The translations under genes and the position numbers were made by a program. The notes under the pieces were generated by a model, which ran no database searches, had not been told where the DNA came from, and was given only the letters and a program-made list of their open reading frames with translations. From positions 82,609,501 to 82,673,500 of the forward strand of contig CP136890.1 in assembly GCA_034359265.1 (NCBI GenBank): a DNA stretch of 64,000 nt. Reading direction: 5' to 3'. Shown here in pieces: positions 11,461 through 24,436 of this stretch (positions within the stretch are counted from its first letter, which is position 1; each line of letters opens with the position of its first letter). The stretch comes from Canna indica (Eukaryota; Streptophyta; Magnoliopsida; Zingiberales; Cannaceae).

Positions 11461-12311
11461 TGTTTGGAAGATATTGGATCTTTCTGCAAGGATCTAAAAA
11501 TCTAAACGCAAAAAGAAAAAAATATCAAAACGAATAAATCCAAAAAATACAAAGAACATCAAAATTTACGTGGTTCGGCCCGGTGGCATACCGGGCCTAC
11601 CCCACGGGGAGAAGAGGACACTTGATTTTATTAGAATGAGGAGAAAACATGGTCAATACAAGTGAATCTGAATACAACTGATAACAAAAACTATAAAAGA
11701 AAAATATTACCTGTACTCGGATATTTTTCTGCACCCCAGAATCTGAATTTCTGCTTCTGCCTGAAAAACTGTGGATGCTACGTCCTTGATCTTCTTGCTT
11801 CTGCCTGAGACGGTGTGAAGAGGAAGAGAGCCGCTGGAAAGAAATCATGATTGAAAAACGGAACATATGAGATACTCTGGGACTGCATATTAGGCACCCA
11901 TTTATACTATAATTTGGAGCCGCCTTGAGCCTTTTATTTGTCGGCAAGAAAATTGCAGCAGAGGCAGTGGAGAAACGAGTGGCTGGGAGCAATCAAAATC
12001 CGAGTTCCATGCATAGAACTCGGTCAAAAAAAGGCGGCTAAAGAGAGGCATGCCTGCGCGCAGCGCAGACCTCGTCTCCTGGACTCACTGCGCATGCAGC
12101 GTGCAACGCATGCAGCGTGCAACGCACGCAAGCGCCAACAAATGCTGGTGCTCGAGCGGCTGGGCTTGGCCCAGATGTCCGGCCCACCTGGGCCGGGTCG
12201 AGCCCAGTAATAGCTGCAGGTTGATTTTTTTTTTCTCTCTCTTTTCTTTTCTTGATCCAGCAATGACCCATTCAAATTCGGGTCAGGTTTAAAATGATTC
12301 AACCCTCACAT
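11461..12311 (-). mobile_element. Solo LTR, copia-like
   Basis: 851 bp, flanked by a perfect 5-bp duplication TGCTT (11456-11460 and 12312-12316). Read on the minus strand it begins TGTGAGGGTTGAATC and ends CCAAACA. The start resembles the TGTTAGGGTTGACTC start of the copia LTRs in this window, and both contain a GGGCCGG...GGCCC block, so it may belong to a related family. There is no internal region on either side, so the likely origin is recombination between two LTRs. Confidence 0.85.
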
Positions 12312-13311
12312 GCTTGATTATTTATTTAGTTATTTATATATGAAGCAATTATATTTTACCTGCTAGTATATAGCGCATAAATGTTCCTATAACTTGATAT
12401 GTAATTTATAATTAACGAATTCACTACAACAAACCGGTTGCATATCGATGGCAAACTATGAATAAATTTCGGCGCCTACATCAGCCGATCGATCTTTGCA
12501 TATTGACGTCCGCAAATCCGACGAAAACGTGTGAGATGACGACAGCCGAATACTACATGTTGACGTCTGCGGAGGCGTCAATATGTCCAACATATTGACA
12601 CCTTTGATTAGGCATCGTCTATAGTCGAAAAGTCTATATTGACGTCTGCCGAGGCGTTAATATGGCCGACATATTGACGCCTTTGACATGCGTCAATAAT
12701 TACTTATCGGCGAGTGTCCTAGCGCCGATATGTTTTTTTTTATAAAAAAAATCGAATACCGCTGTAGCGGAATTGGATTTTTATTTATTATGAATATATT
12801 ATTTTTATATTTATAAATATTTTAATAATGATTTATTAATAATTCAATAATAATATGTTATTTCTTATATTTATGAATAATACTTATTCCTAATTTTTTT
12901 TACAATAACAATAATTATATATTACAAATATATTAAAATTTTCTAATTACACTAACATTAAATGTATTAATTCATGTTAATTGTACAAATAAAATTAAAT
13001 AATCTAATCTTCATCATCCATCTCCTCCTCCGCATCTTCTTGTTCTTCACCATCGTCTTCTTTATATGAATCAACATCTCTATCTATACATTAATATCAA
13101 TTATAAACATATAAGTTTGGATATTATCAGTTAAAATATTCAGTATTATAATATATAAAATTACTTACAGTTTATAAATGGATCTTTACTTGTACCTGCT
13201 CAGATATTAGCCGGCGGTATGTCATGAGGAAGACTTTCAGGAACACAAAATTGACTATGTTAGAAAAGCATATTTATTCATTGTAATGCTAAAAAGATCA
13301 ACTAGAAATAA

Positions 13312-13581
13312 TTAAATTAAATAAATACTTACATAATCAATTGGTAAAGAAAACATATTAACTTGATTAATAATTGGGTTTAGCCCCTGTGATGATGAAC
13401 TATCAAATTGATGTTGAACCCACATCTGCTCCATTCTAATAAGTCTTTGTTGCACCTCCCTCATTTCAGCTTCGTGCTTTTGCTGCATTTCTTTCATTGC
13501 AGCCTCTTGTTGTCGTCGAAGCTCGTCATATCTAGCATCGCGAGAAGGTGCAACATAAGGTTGTCGCACATATAATCTCAT
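13312..13581 (-). pseudogene. CACTA transposase C-terminal coiled-coil remnant
   Basis: The frame contains a heptad-like helix RRQQEAAMKEMQQKHEAEMREVQQRLIRM. Helical tails of this kind end the plant Ptta/En-Spm transposases, and the copy in element A has a shorter one at the same place. A further stretch upstream of the stop, at about 13150-13260 on the same strand, reads FCVPESLPHDIPPA and is probably the next exon. No N-terminal catalytic part remains in the element. Confidence 0.5.
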
Positions 13582-14197
13582 TTAATCACAACAAGTCACT
13601 GAAAATCTTAGCAGCATTTCTCTTTAGTTCTCCAAGTACACAAAACATATGAAGTGTACCGGAGAACAAAAGAGATGCAATCGACATTTCATTAATATTT
13701 GATCAAATGAAATTAAATTTGTGATATTAATAATTGTGTTACTAAATTGTCGAATAAGAGACAATCCAAGATTTATTATTTGAAATATATAAAACTAGTT
13801 TGTAGATATTATTTAGTAAAATATTAAGTAGAATACATATTCCTCCATATCGAAATAAGTATTCAACCCAATATTACAACTAAATTTTATCAACAAAATT
13901 TATAAAATCAATAAATATTTCTCGAACGGGTCTAAGTTCTTGCTAGAAAATTATACATCTCAAATCTTGGACAACCAAATTATTTTATCCGGCCTATCAT
14001 AATTAAGAACAAGTAAATTGGGACAAGGCAAATCTATTCACAGAAGTATCAATATTAAATAAATAAATAAATAAATACCAAATTGAGAACAAGGCATGTG
14101 ATTCTAATTATTGAATTGTATATTTGGTTATTCTAATTAATTATACTCTAATACAAGTTTAACCATGTTCCTTGATTGTTTTGCCTACCTATATACA

Positions 14198-14298
<101 letters not shown>

Positions 14299-14315
14299 GT
14301 TGATGATAAAAATTT

Positions 14316-14960
14316 GGGAAAAGTTATAAAAATGCCCCTGACGTTTCCTCGCGGGTACTAAAATACTTTTAACATTTTTTTGGGATAAAAAATACCCATC
14401 ACGTACGTTATGAATTAGGTACAAAAATACTCCTATAGGTAAACGGTGTTAGTTGAGAGATAACATAGTTGGCGTGGCTGATGATTGAGACTGATGACGT
14501 GGACATCTGACACGCATGCGGGCCAAGACATTTTCTCACGAGTACTAAAATGCCACTGACGTTTTCTCATGGGTATTAAAATACCCATAATATTTTCTCA
14601 TAGGTACAAAAATACCCATAACGTTTTCTCGTAGGTACAAAAATACTTATAACATTTTCTCATAGGTACAAAAATACCCCTAATATTTGTTTTGGACCTA
14701 AAATACTTTTGAGGTTATTGAAAATGATATAAAAATGTCATCAGACTAACTTTTGTTAGGTGAGACTTAACAGAGATATCATGAATGCTGACAAAGATGT
14801 TGTTGACTTTACACGTGGCGCATATGCAGAGAGCAACTTGCCTATAGGGATATTTTTGTACTCAATTCATAACGTGAGGGGTATTTTTTATCCCAAAAAA
14901 ATGTTAGGAATATTTTAGTACCCGTGAGAAAATGGCAGGGGCATTTTTGCACCTTTTCCC
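14316..14960. mobile_element. MULE-type MITE with long inverted repeats
   Basis: 645 bp. The left arm (14316 to about 14440) and the right arm (about 14835-14960) are inverted copies starting GGGAAAAG and containing AAAAATGCCCCTG and GGGATAAAAAATACCC. The flanking 9-mers TAAAAATTT and TAAAAATAT match at 8 of 9 positions, the duplication length of Mutator-like elements. The centre holds degenerate tandem copies of a roughly 33-bp unit around AGGTACAAAAATACCC. There is no coding capacity. Confidence 0.82.
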
Positions 14961-16250
14961 TAAAAATATAATTAGTTACTAATTTTTATTTGCCTAGAAA
15001 TTTTATTTACGTATGGATAATAAAAATTTATTTAGCTTTTTTTTTTAAAAAAAACTAACTTCAAATAGCAGTGCCTAAATTAATTTAGGGTTCAATGAAT
15101 CATTCAATTTTAATTACATCTACACGTAGGTAAATTAAAACAACAGAGACAACCTTAGGCAAATAAAAACAACACGAGGTAACATGAGACAAATTCATAC
15201 ACATAGGCAAATAAAAATAACATGAGATAAGAAGTATTTTTGGAACTTCATACACAGAGGCAACCTTATCTAATAAATTCACAAAAGATAAATTAAAACA
15301 TGATATACGAAATATTTTTGGAACTTGATATAAGAAATATATAAGAACTTGATATAAGACATGTCTTAGTGGAAAATAAGGAGATAGTAAATAAGTTTAG
15401 TTTATACTAACCTTAGTGGAAAATGAAGGAATTAGAACCAAATTACTTGTAAAATCACGAGAGCTTGATGGAGTTGAGCTGGTTTTACCGGAGGAGAAGA
15501 GAGAAAAATCACTAGATTTAACCGGAGCAAGAGTAGATTGGAGAGGGAAGATGAGAAAGATGGAGGGAAAAAAGCCGAGAGATGAAATTTGGGGAGAGTT
15601 CTGCTTTATATATTAAATTAAATATTAAAAAATAAAAACAAAAGGTGCAGTAGTTGTAACTTCAGCTGTAAAAAAAATAATTTTAATATATATTAATATA
15701 CAATTGCTGCAGCTGAAACAACTATAGCCCGTACGATTTCGTGTGGGCTGCAGTTGAATTTTTCATTTCAGCTGCAGCCAAATTAAGTGATCGGCGCTCA
15801 CAGACCGAAACTTTTCAACGCCCGTGAGGCGTCGAAAAGTTTCGACACCTCGCAAGCGTCGAAAAGTTTGCCATTTTGCCGGATAAAATGATGCAGAAGT
15901 TAATTTTTTTTACTGTTGCGCGCCCTGCCACTTTTTACATGTCGATGCCTGACATAGACGTCGATATGTATAAACTACATATCCATATTCTCCTTTAGAC
16001 ATTTCGACGCCTTCCCTTGACCTAAAAAATTAGGTGTCAATATTTCGATAGTTTGTTGTAGTGATTGAAACCTACATAAACATTTGCTAATTAAATGTAA
16101 TAATCATGTTTAAATGGGCGAATGGGCCGTTGATAGGCTACTTTATGTTGGGGCCAGCGTACCCTTAACTAATACACGAATCTTAACTCGATCAGAATTT
16201 AATTATCTATATTTCAGAATTCATCCTTGTTTAAATAACTAGTGTACATA

Positions 16251-16842
16251 GGGCTCATTTGGTACATCGTATAGTACTAGCCTGTATTGTATTATTATTA
16301 TACAGTGTTTGGTGCACACATGTACTAGCTTGTATAGTACTAGTATGTATTGACTAACCTGTGTAATATAATATAATATAATATAATATAATATAATATA
16401 ATATAATATAATATAATATAATATAATATAATATAATATAATATAATGTAACGTAATATATATTATATATAATATATATTATATATAATAATATACATTA
16501 TAATATTATATTATATGTAATATATTATAATAATATAATATAATATAATATAAAAATTATATAATACATTTTATCATTAATATTTCAAAAATTAAAATTA
16601 TTTTTTAATATTATATATATATATATTTTTTAATTTTTGACCGCAGGTAAAATGAGTATCTAAAATATTGAAAGTTCTAGAGCATGTTAATGAAGAACTT
16701 TGAGAGTGTATTACTAATACACCTTATGACAATTTATGGGGTACTATTTTTAGTGCAGGTATTAGTTAATATCCTTTTCAAACACTGTATAGTATTATCC
16801 TAATACTATACAGTAGATTTATACATGGTACCAAACGGGCCC
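16251..16842. mobile_element. TIR MITE, Harbinger-like
   Basis: 592 bp with inverted ends GGGCTCATTTGGTAC (left) and GGGCCCGTTTGGTAC (right, reverse complement) and a 3-bp flanking repeat ATA. A GGGC-x-C-x-TTTGG end with a 3-bp duplication fits the PIF/Harbinger group, although TTA or TAA would be the usual target. Inside are a long (TATAA)n tract and a nearby inverted AT-rich region. Confidence 0.75.
16364..16446. repeat. (TATAA)n minisatellite
   Basis: About 16 tandem TATAA pentamers, almost without mismatch, followed by palindromic AT-rich sequence to about 16560. It lies inside the Harbinger-like MITE. Confidence 0.9.
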
Positions 16843-16964
16843 ATAATGCTTGGTATATTTATGCATTAATTTTATTCAATCAGGTATTTTACAACTTGAA
16901 TAGAAGTTATTAACTTGTATTTGAATTAAAGTGCAACTTAATTGGGTGAACAAAACTTGTGTTG

Positions 16965-17205
16965 TGTCGGTTTTTCTATACTTTTTTATTTTTTTAATCG
17001 GCGATATATATTGGCGCCAGTTTCTTGTACACCTGGTGCCGATTTCTTGAGAAATGATGCCATTTTTGGCGCTGGTTTACAAAAACTGGCACCAAATTTT
17101 TTTGAGCCAATTTTTGTATAACAAACTTTTTTTTAGATTTTAGAAATGACACCCCACACCTGTCATGATTTGATTACAAAGGTATTTCAACTTTTTGTTG
17201 TAGTG
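16965..17205. mobile_element. Probable truncated CACTA end
   Basis: The right edge TTTTTGTTGTAGTG is the inverse of a CACTACAACAAAAA terminus, as in element D. Repeated GGCGC and TTGGCG-type motifs at 16995-17100 look like subterminal repeats. No matching left terminus was found, so this is a fragment or a decayed short element. Confidence 0.5.
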
Positions 17206-18331
17206 GATTGATAAAATTGCAAATACATGTATTAGAAAATTACATAATTTTCCTACCCAAAATCGACAAAGCAAAACTGAAAAGTAACTTAATAAACACA
17301 TAATGTTACGTGATTCAAAAACGACGAGAGAGGAGGAGAGACGTTTTATTGCTATATCAATACATGATAAACAATCAAATATTTTAACATAATAATAATA
17401 ATAAAGAATTTATCACCGTAATCTTACTACCATGAAAATGAAAAAGGACTGCTGTTGTTAGGATCAGACAGATGCTTGTGTTGCTTCTCAAAACATCACC
17501 CCACCTCATGTAATAACAATATCAATGCTTTCTTTCGAAGTTCTCCTCTTGTCGTGCACTCTTCTATCTCAATGGGAGTGACACTCTATCAATCTACTCC
17601 TTTCATTCCCGAATACACAGGGATACTGATATTTATATATGTGATACGAGAGCCTCAATTTACTATTTCAAAATATATAGGCTTGTCTAAGTATGAGCCG
17701 CCGACACTACTAGAAATATTAGAATCACCGATGGCCATCACCCACAGTCGCCCGAGACGTCGGAACGATTGACCCACAGCTTTCTTATAATCGCTCGGGT
17801 CGTTGCAAATATACATCATCTGCAACAACATGCTTACGGCCACTCGGACACTTGCTTATAAGTTGATGATGCGCACACAACGCGCAAATGAAATAACTTA
17901 TCAGTAACGGCTTCGGAGTGCCACGTCGGACGTTGGTGATGTTATTAATACATTAGCAATGGCTTGCATACGGCTTCTGTGTCAGTCGCGTGTGAGTCGA
18001 TGGCACGCTTGCAGGGCAAAAATAAAATGCTTATGACCAACGGCTTAGCGGGGGCTGCGCCGGCCGTTGGTGATGATATTATTTATCTACAACGGCTTAC
18101 CAACGGATGAGTCAGTCGTTGGTGATAGATGTTTTTATCTCTGTGTTTCCTCCCACCCCCTTTCTTCTCTTGCTTTCTACTCCTTCCCGCCACACCGACT
18201 GTTGCCGCTACTGCTTGCCGACGCTCCTACTCTCGATTTCAGCCACTGCTGCTGCCTCCAGGTAACATCTCCGTCGAGCCCTCCTCTTTACCCCTTTCGG
18301 CGTAGCATGTTTGGGGCCATCCGAAACCTTA

Positions 18332-20740
18332 GGGCCTGTTTGGTTAGCGAAACAAAATCTATTTTTATAGTTTCGATTTCATTGAAATCAAAATTACTTA
18401 CGAAAACGTGTTTGGTTTAGTGTTTTCATGAAACTGAATTGAAACCAAAATGAAAGCGAAACTAATTTTCTTAATAAAAATGAAAACACCAGAATGTTAT
18501 TTTCTGTGGTTTCAAGACTGTCGGTTTCATTATCAAAATATAGTGGCAACTTTGTAATTATAAATATTTTTTTATAAAATTAATTAATTTAAAAATAAAT
18601 CAAACTATATTTAATTTTTAAAAATAAAAATAAAAATCATAATTTTCAACTCAAACTATTATTTTAAATTTACAAATTAATTAAACCGATTTATATCTAA
18701 TTGACTCAAATCCAAATTTTAAAATAACTTAATTTTCTTAAAGTTAATCTATTTATAATTTAATCAAAACTAATTTTACACCACTGGACTTGTTTTTTTG
18801 AAATTTTATAATAACTATTAATTAATTTTTATATATAATTGAACAAAAAAATCTTAAATTATCAATAACTTAATTAATTAAATCTTACAAATATTTTATA
18901 ACCATATTAGCAAACAATTAATTTTATAAACTAAGTAAACATTTAGTTCAAGGAAAATTAATATTATTTTTTATAACCAAATAAATATTCATTGGTTTCA
19001 ACAAACTAAAATTGATGTTATTTTCATTAACCAAACGTCATATTTGCCCCTAAAGTATTCTAAAAGATATAAATTTGTCCTTAAACTTTCTTTCTTTTTT
19101 CAAAAATACCATCGCCGTCCAAATTTTAGGCCAAAAATATCACTGCTTGTAATGGTTTGACAAGTCAACAAACGATTGCTTACGTGGCAAGGATAAGGTA
19201 TATATTTGCCCCTAAAGTATTCAAAAAAGGTACAAATTTATCCTTAATATTTTTTTTTAAATACTCTTGTCGTCCAAATTTTGAATCATATTTGCCTCTA
19301 AAGTATTCGAAAATATACAAATTTGCTATTAAACTTTTTATTTTTGAAAAATGCCATTGCTGTCCAAATTTTGGACCAAAAATACCACTGCTTATAACGA
19401 TTTGACAAGTCAGCAAACAGTTGCTTACGTGGCAAATAAAATAAGCCACATCATCAAGTCACACTGAATTTTAAGCTGCAAACATGTAATACCCAATATA
19501 TTCACAACCTAAATTAAATTATATTCCAACAACTTCTCGAAGTTTGCTGCTGTCTGACGCTCCAAGGAGCAGTCTGCTGAGATTCTCTTTCTCCCTCTCC
19601 ATGTGTGTGCCTCTTCCTTTGGACGTCCAAGGGGGTAGGCGGTTGCTGCTATCAGCCACGCCCCCCTGAGGGATGAGATAAAAATACTAAAACCCCAATC
19701 GCCAAAAGACCAAATTGCCCCTTAACTTAAGTTGAGTCTAAAACAAGCCATAACTCAACCAATACAAGTCTGATTCGAGTTCCGTTTGAACCTCCGAATT
19801 CGTCTCCAACCAAACAACCCATCTAAGGACTAATCAAACTTAGATGAATTAATTTCCTTGTATGCAAAGGTCAATCTTCCATCCAAAGCCCTATGGCGTT
19901 TCATCTGGTCCATCCTGACACGCGATTAAATCATCCCACTGAAATAATTAACTAAGCATTTTCAAAAATTTTGGGTATTACAAAGAAGTGGTCGGATGTG
20001 TTTTTGCAACACCCCTTAACCGGCTTGTTTTTGCAGCCGGCTGGGCTAGCTTATTTTCATTTTCTTTTTTTTCCTATCTTTTCAGCTCGTTCAATTTGAC
20101 ACGTGTTTTAATGGCTTGTAACAAAAAACTAGGATATATACGAACTTTATATGTTGCCCCTAATTAATTTAGATTGTGAATATAATGGATATTACATATT
20201 GGTAGCTTAAAATCTAGTGTGACTTGATGATATGGCTTATTTTATTTGCCACATAAGTAATTATTTGCTGACTTATCAAACTGTTACAATTAGTGGTATT
20301 TTTGCCCCAAAATTTGGATGGCGAGGACATTTTTTAAAAAATAAAAAATTTAAGAGCAAATTCGTACATTTTCGAATACTTTAGGGCAAATATGACCCAA
20401 AATTTGGACAATGATGGTATTTTTCAAAAAAAAGTTTATGAGCAAATTTATACATTTTTTAATACTTAGGGGAAAATATGACCCTTATCCTTGCCACGTA
20501 AGCAATCGTTTGCTGACTTGTCAAACCGTTATACGCAGTGGTATTTTTGGTTCAAAATTTGGACGGCGAGGGCATTTTCTTTAACAAAAAGAAAATTAAG
20601 GGCAAATTTGTGCCTTTTTGAATACTTTAGGGGCAAATATGACATTTATCCCAAACTAGAAACCAAAACAAAATTTTCGAAACCAAGTTTTCAGTTTCAC
20701 TGAAACCAAATCCGAAAATAATTTTCGCTAACCAAACACC
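18332..20740. mobile_element. PIF/Harbinger-type element containing a foldback repeat
   Basis: The left end GGGCCTGTTTGGTTAGCGAAA and the right end, reversed, GGTGTTTGGTTAGCGAAAA share the core GTTTGGTTAGCGAAA. Both are flanked by TTA, the preferred Harbinger target. It interrupts a stretch of CACTA B that is continuous in CACTA C (near 28190-28215). It has no coding sequence of its own and about 1.6 kb of it is the nested foldback at 19037-20650, so the original MITE was roughly 800 bp. Confidence 0.82.
19037..20650. mobile_element. Foldback element with multi-unit inverted arms
   Basis: The left arm (19037 to about 19450) and the right arm (about 20215-20650) are inverted copies containing CATATTTGCCCCTAAAG and GACAAGTCAGCAAAC..TTGCTTACGTGGC. 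Within each arm the unit occurs more than once, giving tandem repeats in opposite orientation. No clean 9-bp duplication was found, so membership of the MULE group is only probable. The centre (about 19465-20200) is unique sequence without a recognised domain. Confidence 0.65.
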
Positions 20741-21475
20741 TTAGGGTTTCAGTCGGCCTGCGGCCTCCGGACCCATCACCTGTCCAGTGTCCGACATGGG
20801 ACATTGGACGCCAGCGCCAGAATAGGTGTTTGCTAATAGTGGGCGCTTGAGTCCATTGTTAGCAATTTTTTACATTATGGTTTGATTAGGCTTTAATCAA
20901 ATCCTAATATAATTTTTTTTATTTCTGTTCATGTTATCTAAGTAGGGTTTAATTAAATTTTTTTATTGATTAGGGTTTAATCAATTTATTTATTTGTTGT
21001 TCATGTTATCTAATTAATTAGGATTAATTTATTTTATTTCTTGTTAATGTTAATATGTTAATTAGGGTTTAAATATTAATGTTAGTATTATTTAGTGTTA
21101 ATTCAATTATTGTTAGTCCAATTAATACTCAAGATGATAAAGTTAAACCATTGTGGAAGCTGGCGCCGGCATTGAGGCCGAAACCTAAGGACTCGCACCG
21201 ACGCTCATAATGTACTCACGCCACTACGTGAACTCACAACGACATCCATAAATTTAGAAAATAATCATCCATCCGACGAGTTAATATGTTTCACGTACGC
21301 ATCGATGAGTCGGATATGATTTAGCATAACCTTAGATCCGTTCGGGGGTTGTATGTTCGTCTAAACGAAGTAGATGATCTTTTATACGAGTCAGATACTA
21401 TACCTTAATTTTAATTATATATTGTATTTATTTCTCAGTGTACTAATTAATGTATTTGTTTCTTATATGTAGACG

Positions 21476-21932
21476 ATAGTGATGGCTGACGGGAGTGTCC
21501 AGCGACTCACCCCCGAAGAGGTGTTCTAGCGGACACATCATCGAGGACATAGGGCAAGATAATACATCGACACCCGCGCAGTAGTAATCATGGTAAGTAT
21601 ATTTGTTTTAATTATGCAATATTTATTTATAATTAGGAAAAATATGAAAAATAAAATACACTAGGATGATGACGAGGCAGGGGGGCACCCCCAACGACTT
21701 TGACGCACGCACGTGGGTCGATGCCGCTGGTGGTTGGGACCATGACCGCGTATATGGCTTCACAGACAGTGGCCATGCACGAGCCGTGGTCGGGCCACTT
21801 GGGGCACCGACCCCTCCGGTCATCGGTGAGCATGATCATGACCATGACCATCCTCCGAGCATGATCATGACCATCCTCCACCGCCGTAGTGAGACTTTAT
21901 TTGATACTATTGACTTGACTCGTTTATGACTT
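21476..21932 (+). pseudogene. CACTA-associated transposase fragment in element B
   Basis: Homologous to the fragment in element A. The first exon (to the GTAAGT donor after 21592) has an in-frame stop between F and RTHHRGH. The second exon (about 21666-21926) carries GGTPNDFDARTWVDAAGGWDHDRVYGF and GPLGAPTPP, then a His-Asp repeat (DHDHDHD) and a stop at 21929. The helical C terminus found in element A is missing, so the gene is truncated as well as interrupted. Confidence 0.6.
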
Positions 21933-22200
21933 GGATATTTTGTTATGTATGACTTGACTTGTGTTTTAATACTCTTGACACATATATTTGACTTACGATA
22001 GTGTTGATCATATCGTGTTGATACGATAATTTTGATTCATATAGTTTTTTATACGATTGTTAATAGTTATTATTTTAAATATAATTATTTTGATGTATAT
22101 TCGTATAGTGTGTGTGTTATGTATGAGATTATAAATGTATCAATGAAAATTTTTAATTTTTAATTTTTCAATTAAGGTAAAACTCCTGACTCAAGCAAGA

Positions 22201-24436
22201 AAATGTCACAAGGGAGTGACCTGCTAACAGGTCATCCGACCACAACTTGCCCGAAAGCAGCAACCACCCAAACAGTGAAGAACAACATGCCTAAGCCTAC
22301 CATGCCCTAAGGCAAACAACACATACTAGGATAATCGGGAAGGCCCTGCGAACTTATCCAAGTATATAAACTCGGGAGCAATCGGGAAAGGCCATCCGAA
22401 TTTGATCCACGAGACGCGTAGGGACAATCGGGATTCGCTCATCCGAACTTGCCCATTTAAGATATCATAAGAGTAACCGGGTAGGCCCTCCGAACTTATT
22501 CTTAAAAGATATCACAAGAATAATCGGGAAAGGCCCTCCGAACTTATTCCTTAAAACCACATCGGGGATAATCAGGTAGGCCCTCCGAACTTATTCTGCA
22601 GATTAGGAATTTGCCATCCAACCTCCCGGGCTTAGCCCGCAATCCGGCTCCCGATGAGCCTCTTCGCCATTCATAAAGATATGACGCACCATGACCTAAG
22701 TCAAGTCTTTCCTACAGCGTCTCATGGTTGTTCCTATTGGAAAGTGTCTCAACACTCTATTATCCGACCCCAACTCCTAGACCCGTAATGTCATAAACTC
22801 GTGTGTTTTTATTTCATGCTTAAACTTCTCATGATTGGTTCATAACAGATTATGCTGACTATTTTACCCCATTTTAATTATGCAATTAAAATTTAGTTCA
22901 CCATAATTAGGGTTTTATTTTAGCTTACTGTTCTACCCGAAATTGATGTATCTAATTCGAATCTGGTCTCCAAAGTGTGTCATATGATTTCAAACTATAT
23001 TTTCTGGTCGAAAAGATAGGTTACACGACTATTTTCAGAGAAATACAAACATCACAGCAAGTGTTACAAAAATAGCACAGATTCATCATCTCATCATGAA
23101 ATTCCAGCAATATTGAATTTTCAGCATGTCATGAAAATAAATCCGAAAATTTACAGAAATTAAATTCTTAATTCACCAACATATCAGAATTATAACATAA
23201 TTCTCACAAAAACCATATTTTTAAATAAGATTATTAAGCACTGTCATCATCTTTAATCAAGAACAACCTTTAAGATCAAGCATTTAATTAAATCAAGAAA
23301 TCATCTTGCAAAAACCTTCATGGCATCAACATCAAGATCCTAATTTTCACAAAATATTATTTTCTCCAAAAATCACAGATTAAATATTAAGCATGCTTGA
23401 ACATATAAGAACTCATTTTTAATCATCAATTTGAGATATAAACTACAAGATAATCAAGATCGCTCACTTAGGCATTTCATCGAACACCTTGAGGGCACCC
23501 TTGCTCCACCCTTAGCCGAGGAGCCCTAGGGCCGTCCTAGAGCTGCCGAACCCCATAGGGAAGGGTTTAGAGTCTCCTCAAACATGGCACACAAAAAAAA
23601 TGGCAAGAATCCGATAGATAATTAAAAACAAATCAAGAACATAAAGCCTCCAAGAACAGTTTCAAGAAACTCGAAGAAATCCCGAAAGGAGGGTAAAAGC
23701 ACTCACATAATTTGGAAAGATGATTAGAAGCAATCTCGGATAATGGCTCTCAAATCCGGCTTCAAAAAGATGACGGCTCAACTCAAGAAGGGGAAGAGAG
23801 GGGGCAGCGGCTCACCTTAATCCATCGGCTTGAGGAGAGAGGGAGAGAGGAAGAGAGAGGGGCTGGCTCCTCTCGGCTCGGCTCCAAAGGGAAGGAAGAG
23901 AGAAGGAGAGGGAAGGAGAAGGGATGGAGCCTTGGACGGCTCGGCTTTAGGGGGCAGCGGCGGCTCCAAGGGAAAGAGGAGAGGGGCTGGCGGCTGGCTC
24001 CTCTTCTCAAAAGTCTTGTGTGGCTCCAATAGGGAGCCACAAGCCAAGGGGAGGGAGCTTTATACTCTCTCCTCAATCCTAACCCTTCTAACTCTTTATC
24101 CAACCCGCATTCGCCTCAAGCCGAACCCGAATCCGCTAACTTAAATTAACTTAATTAATTCTATTCTTCATATAACCATCCATAAATAATATAAACACAA
24201 TGCACACGCACATCCACATGCCACATAATTAAACACTTATGCATTCGCAACATAAAAAGATTAAATAAATTAATCTACACAAGCAAAATTACATAACTCG
24301 TAATCTTACTTACCCGAGTTCACAAACTCGCACCGGACCATGAGTTGACTCGACTCGACCTCGATCTAGTCTGCTTGGCTGCAGGCAAATACAACCATAA
24401 AGGAAAATGATATAATTAAATATCTAGGATATTACA
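22201..24436 (-). mobile_element. Probable solo LTR, gypsy-like, inside CACTA B
   Basis: Sequence resembling elements A and C breaks off at about 22190 and resumes near 24437. The minus-strand start TGTAATATCC looks like an LTR start, and the flanking 5-mers CTGAC and CTGTC could be a target duplication with one change. The opposite end reads TC rather than the expected TG on the plus strand, so the border is less certain. The part at 22330-22610 is a tandem array, and 23780-24130 is purine-rich with no convincing gene. Confidence 0.6.
22330..22610. repeat. Degenerate tandem repeat of about 50 bp
   Basis: Five to six copies of a unit with the core ATCGGGAAAGGCCCTCCGAA followed by CTTATTC. 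It lies near one end of the probable LTR. Confidence 0.75.

Noticed and set aside
23783..24144. Overlapping frames of about 100 residues on both strands
   Set aside because: The region is a purine-rich, low-complexity part of an LTR-like insert (poly Glu/Gly/Lys or Pro/Ser/Leu by strand).
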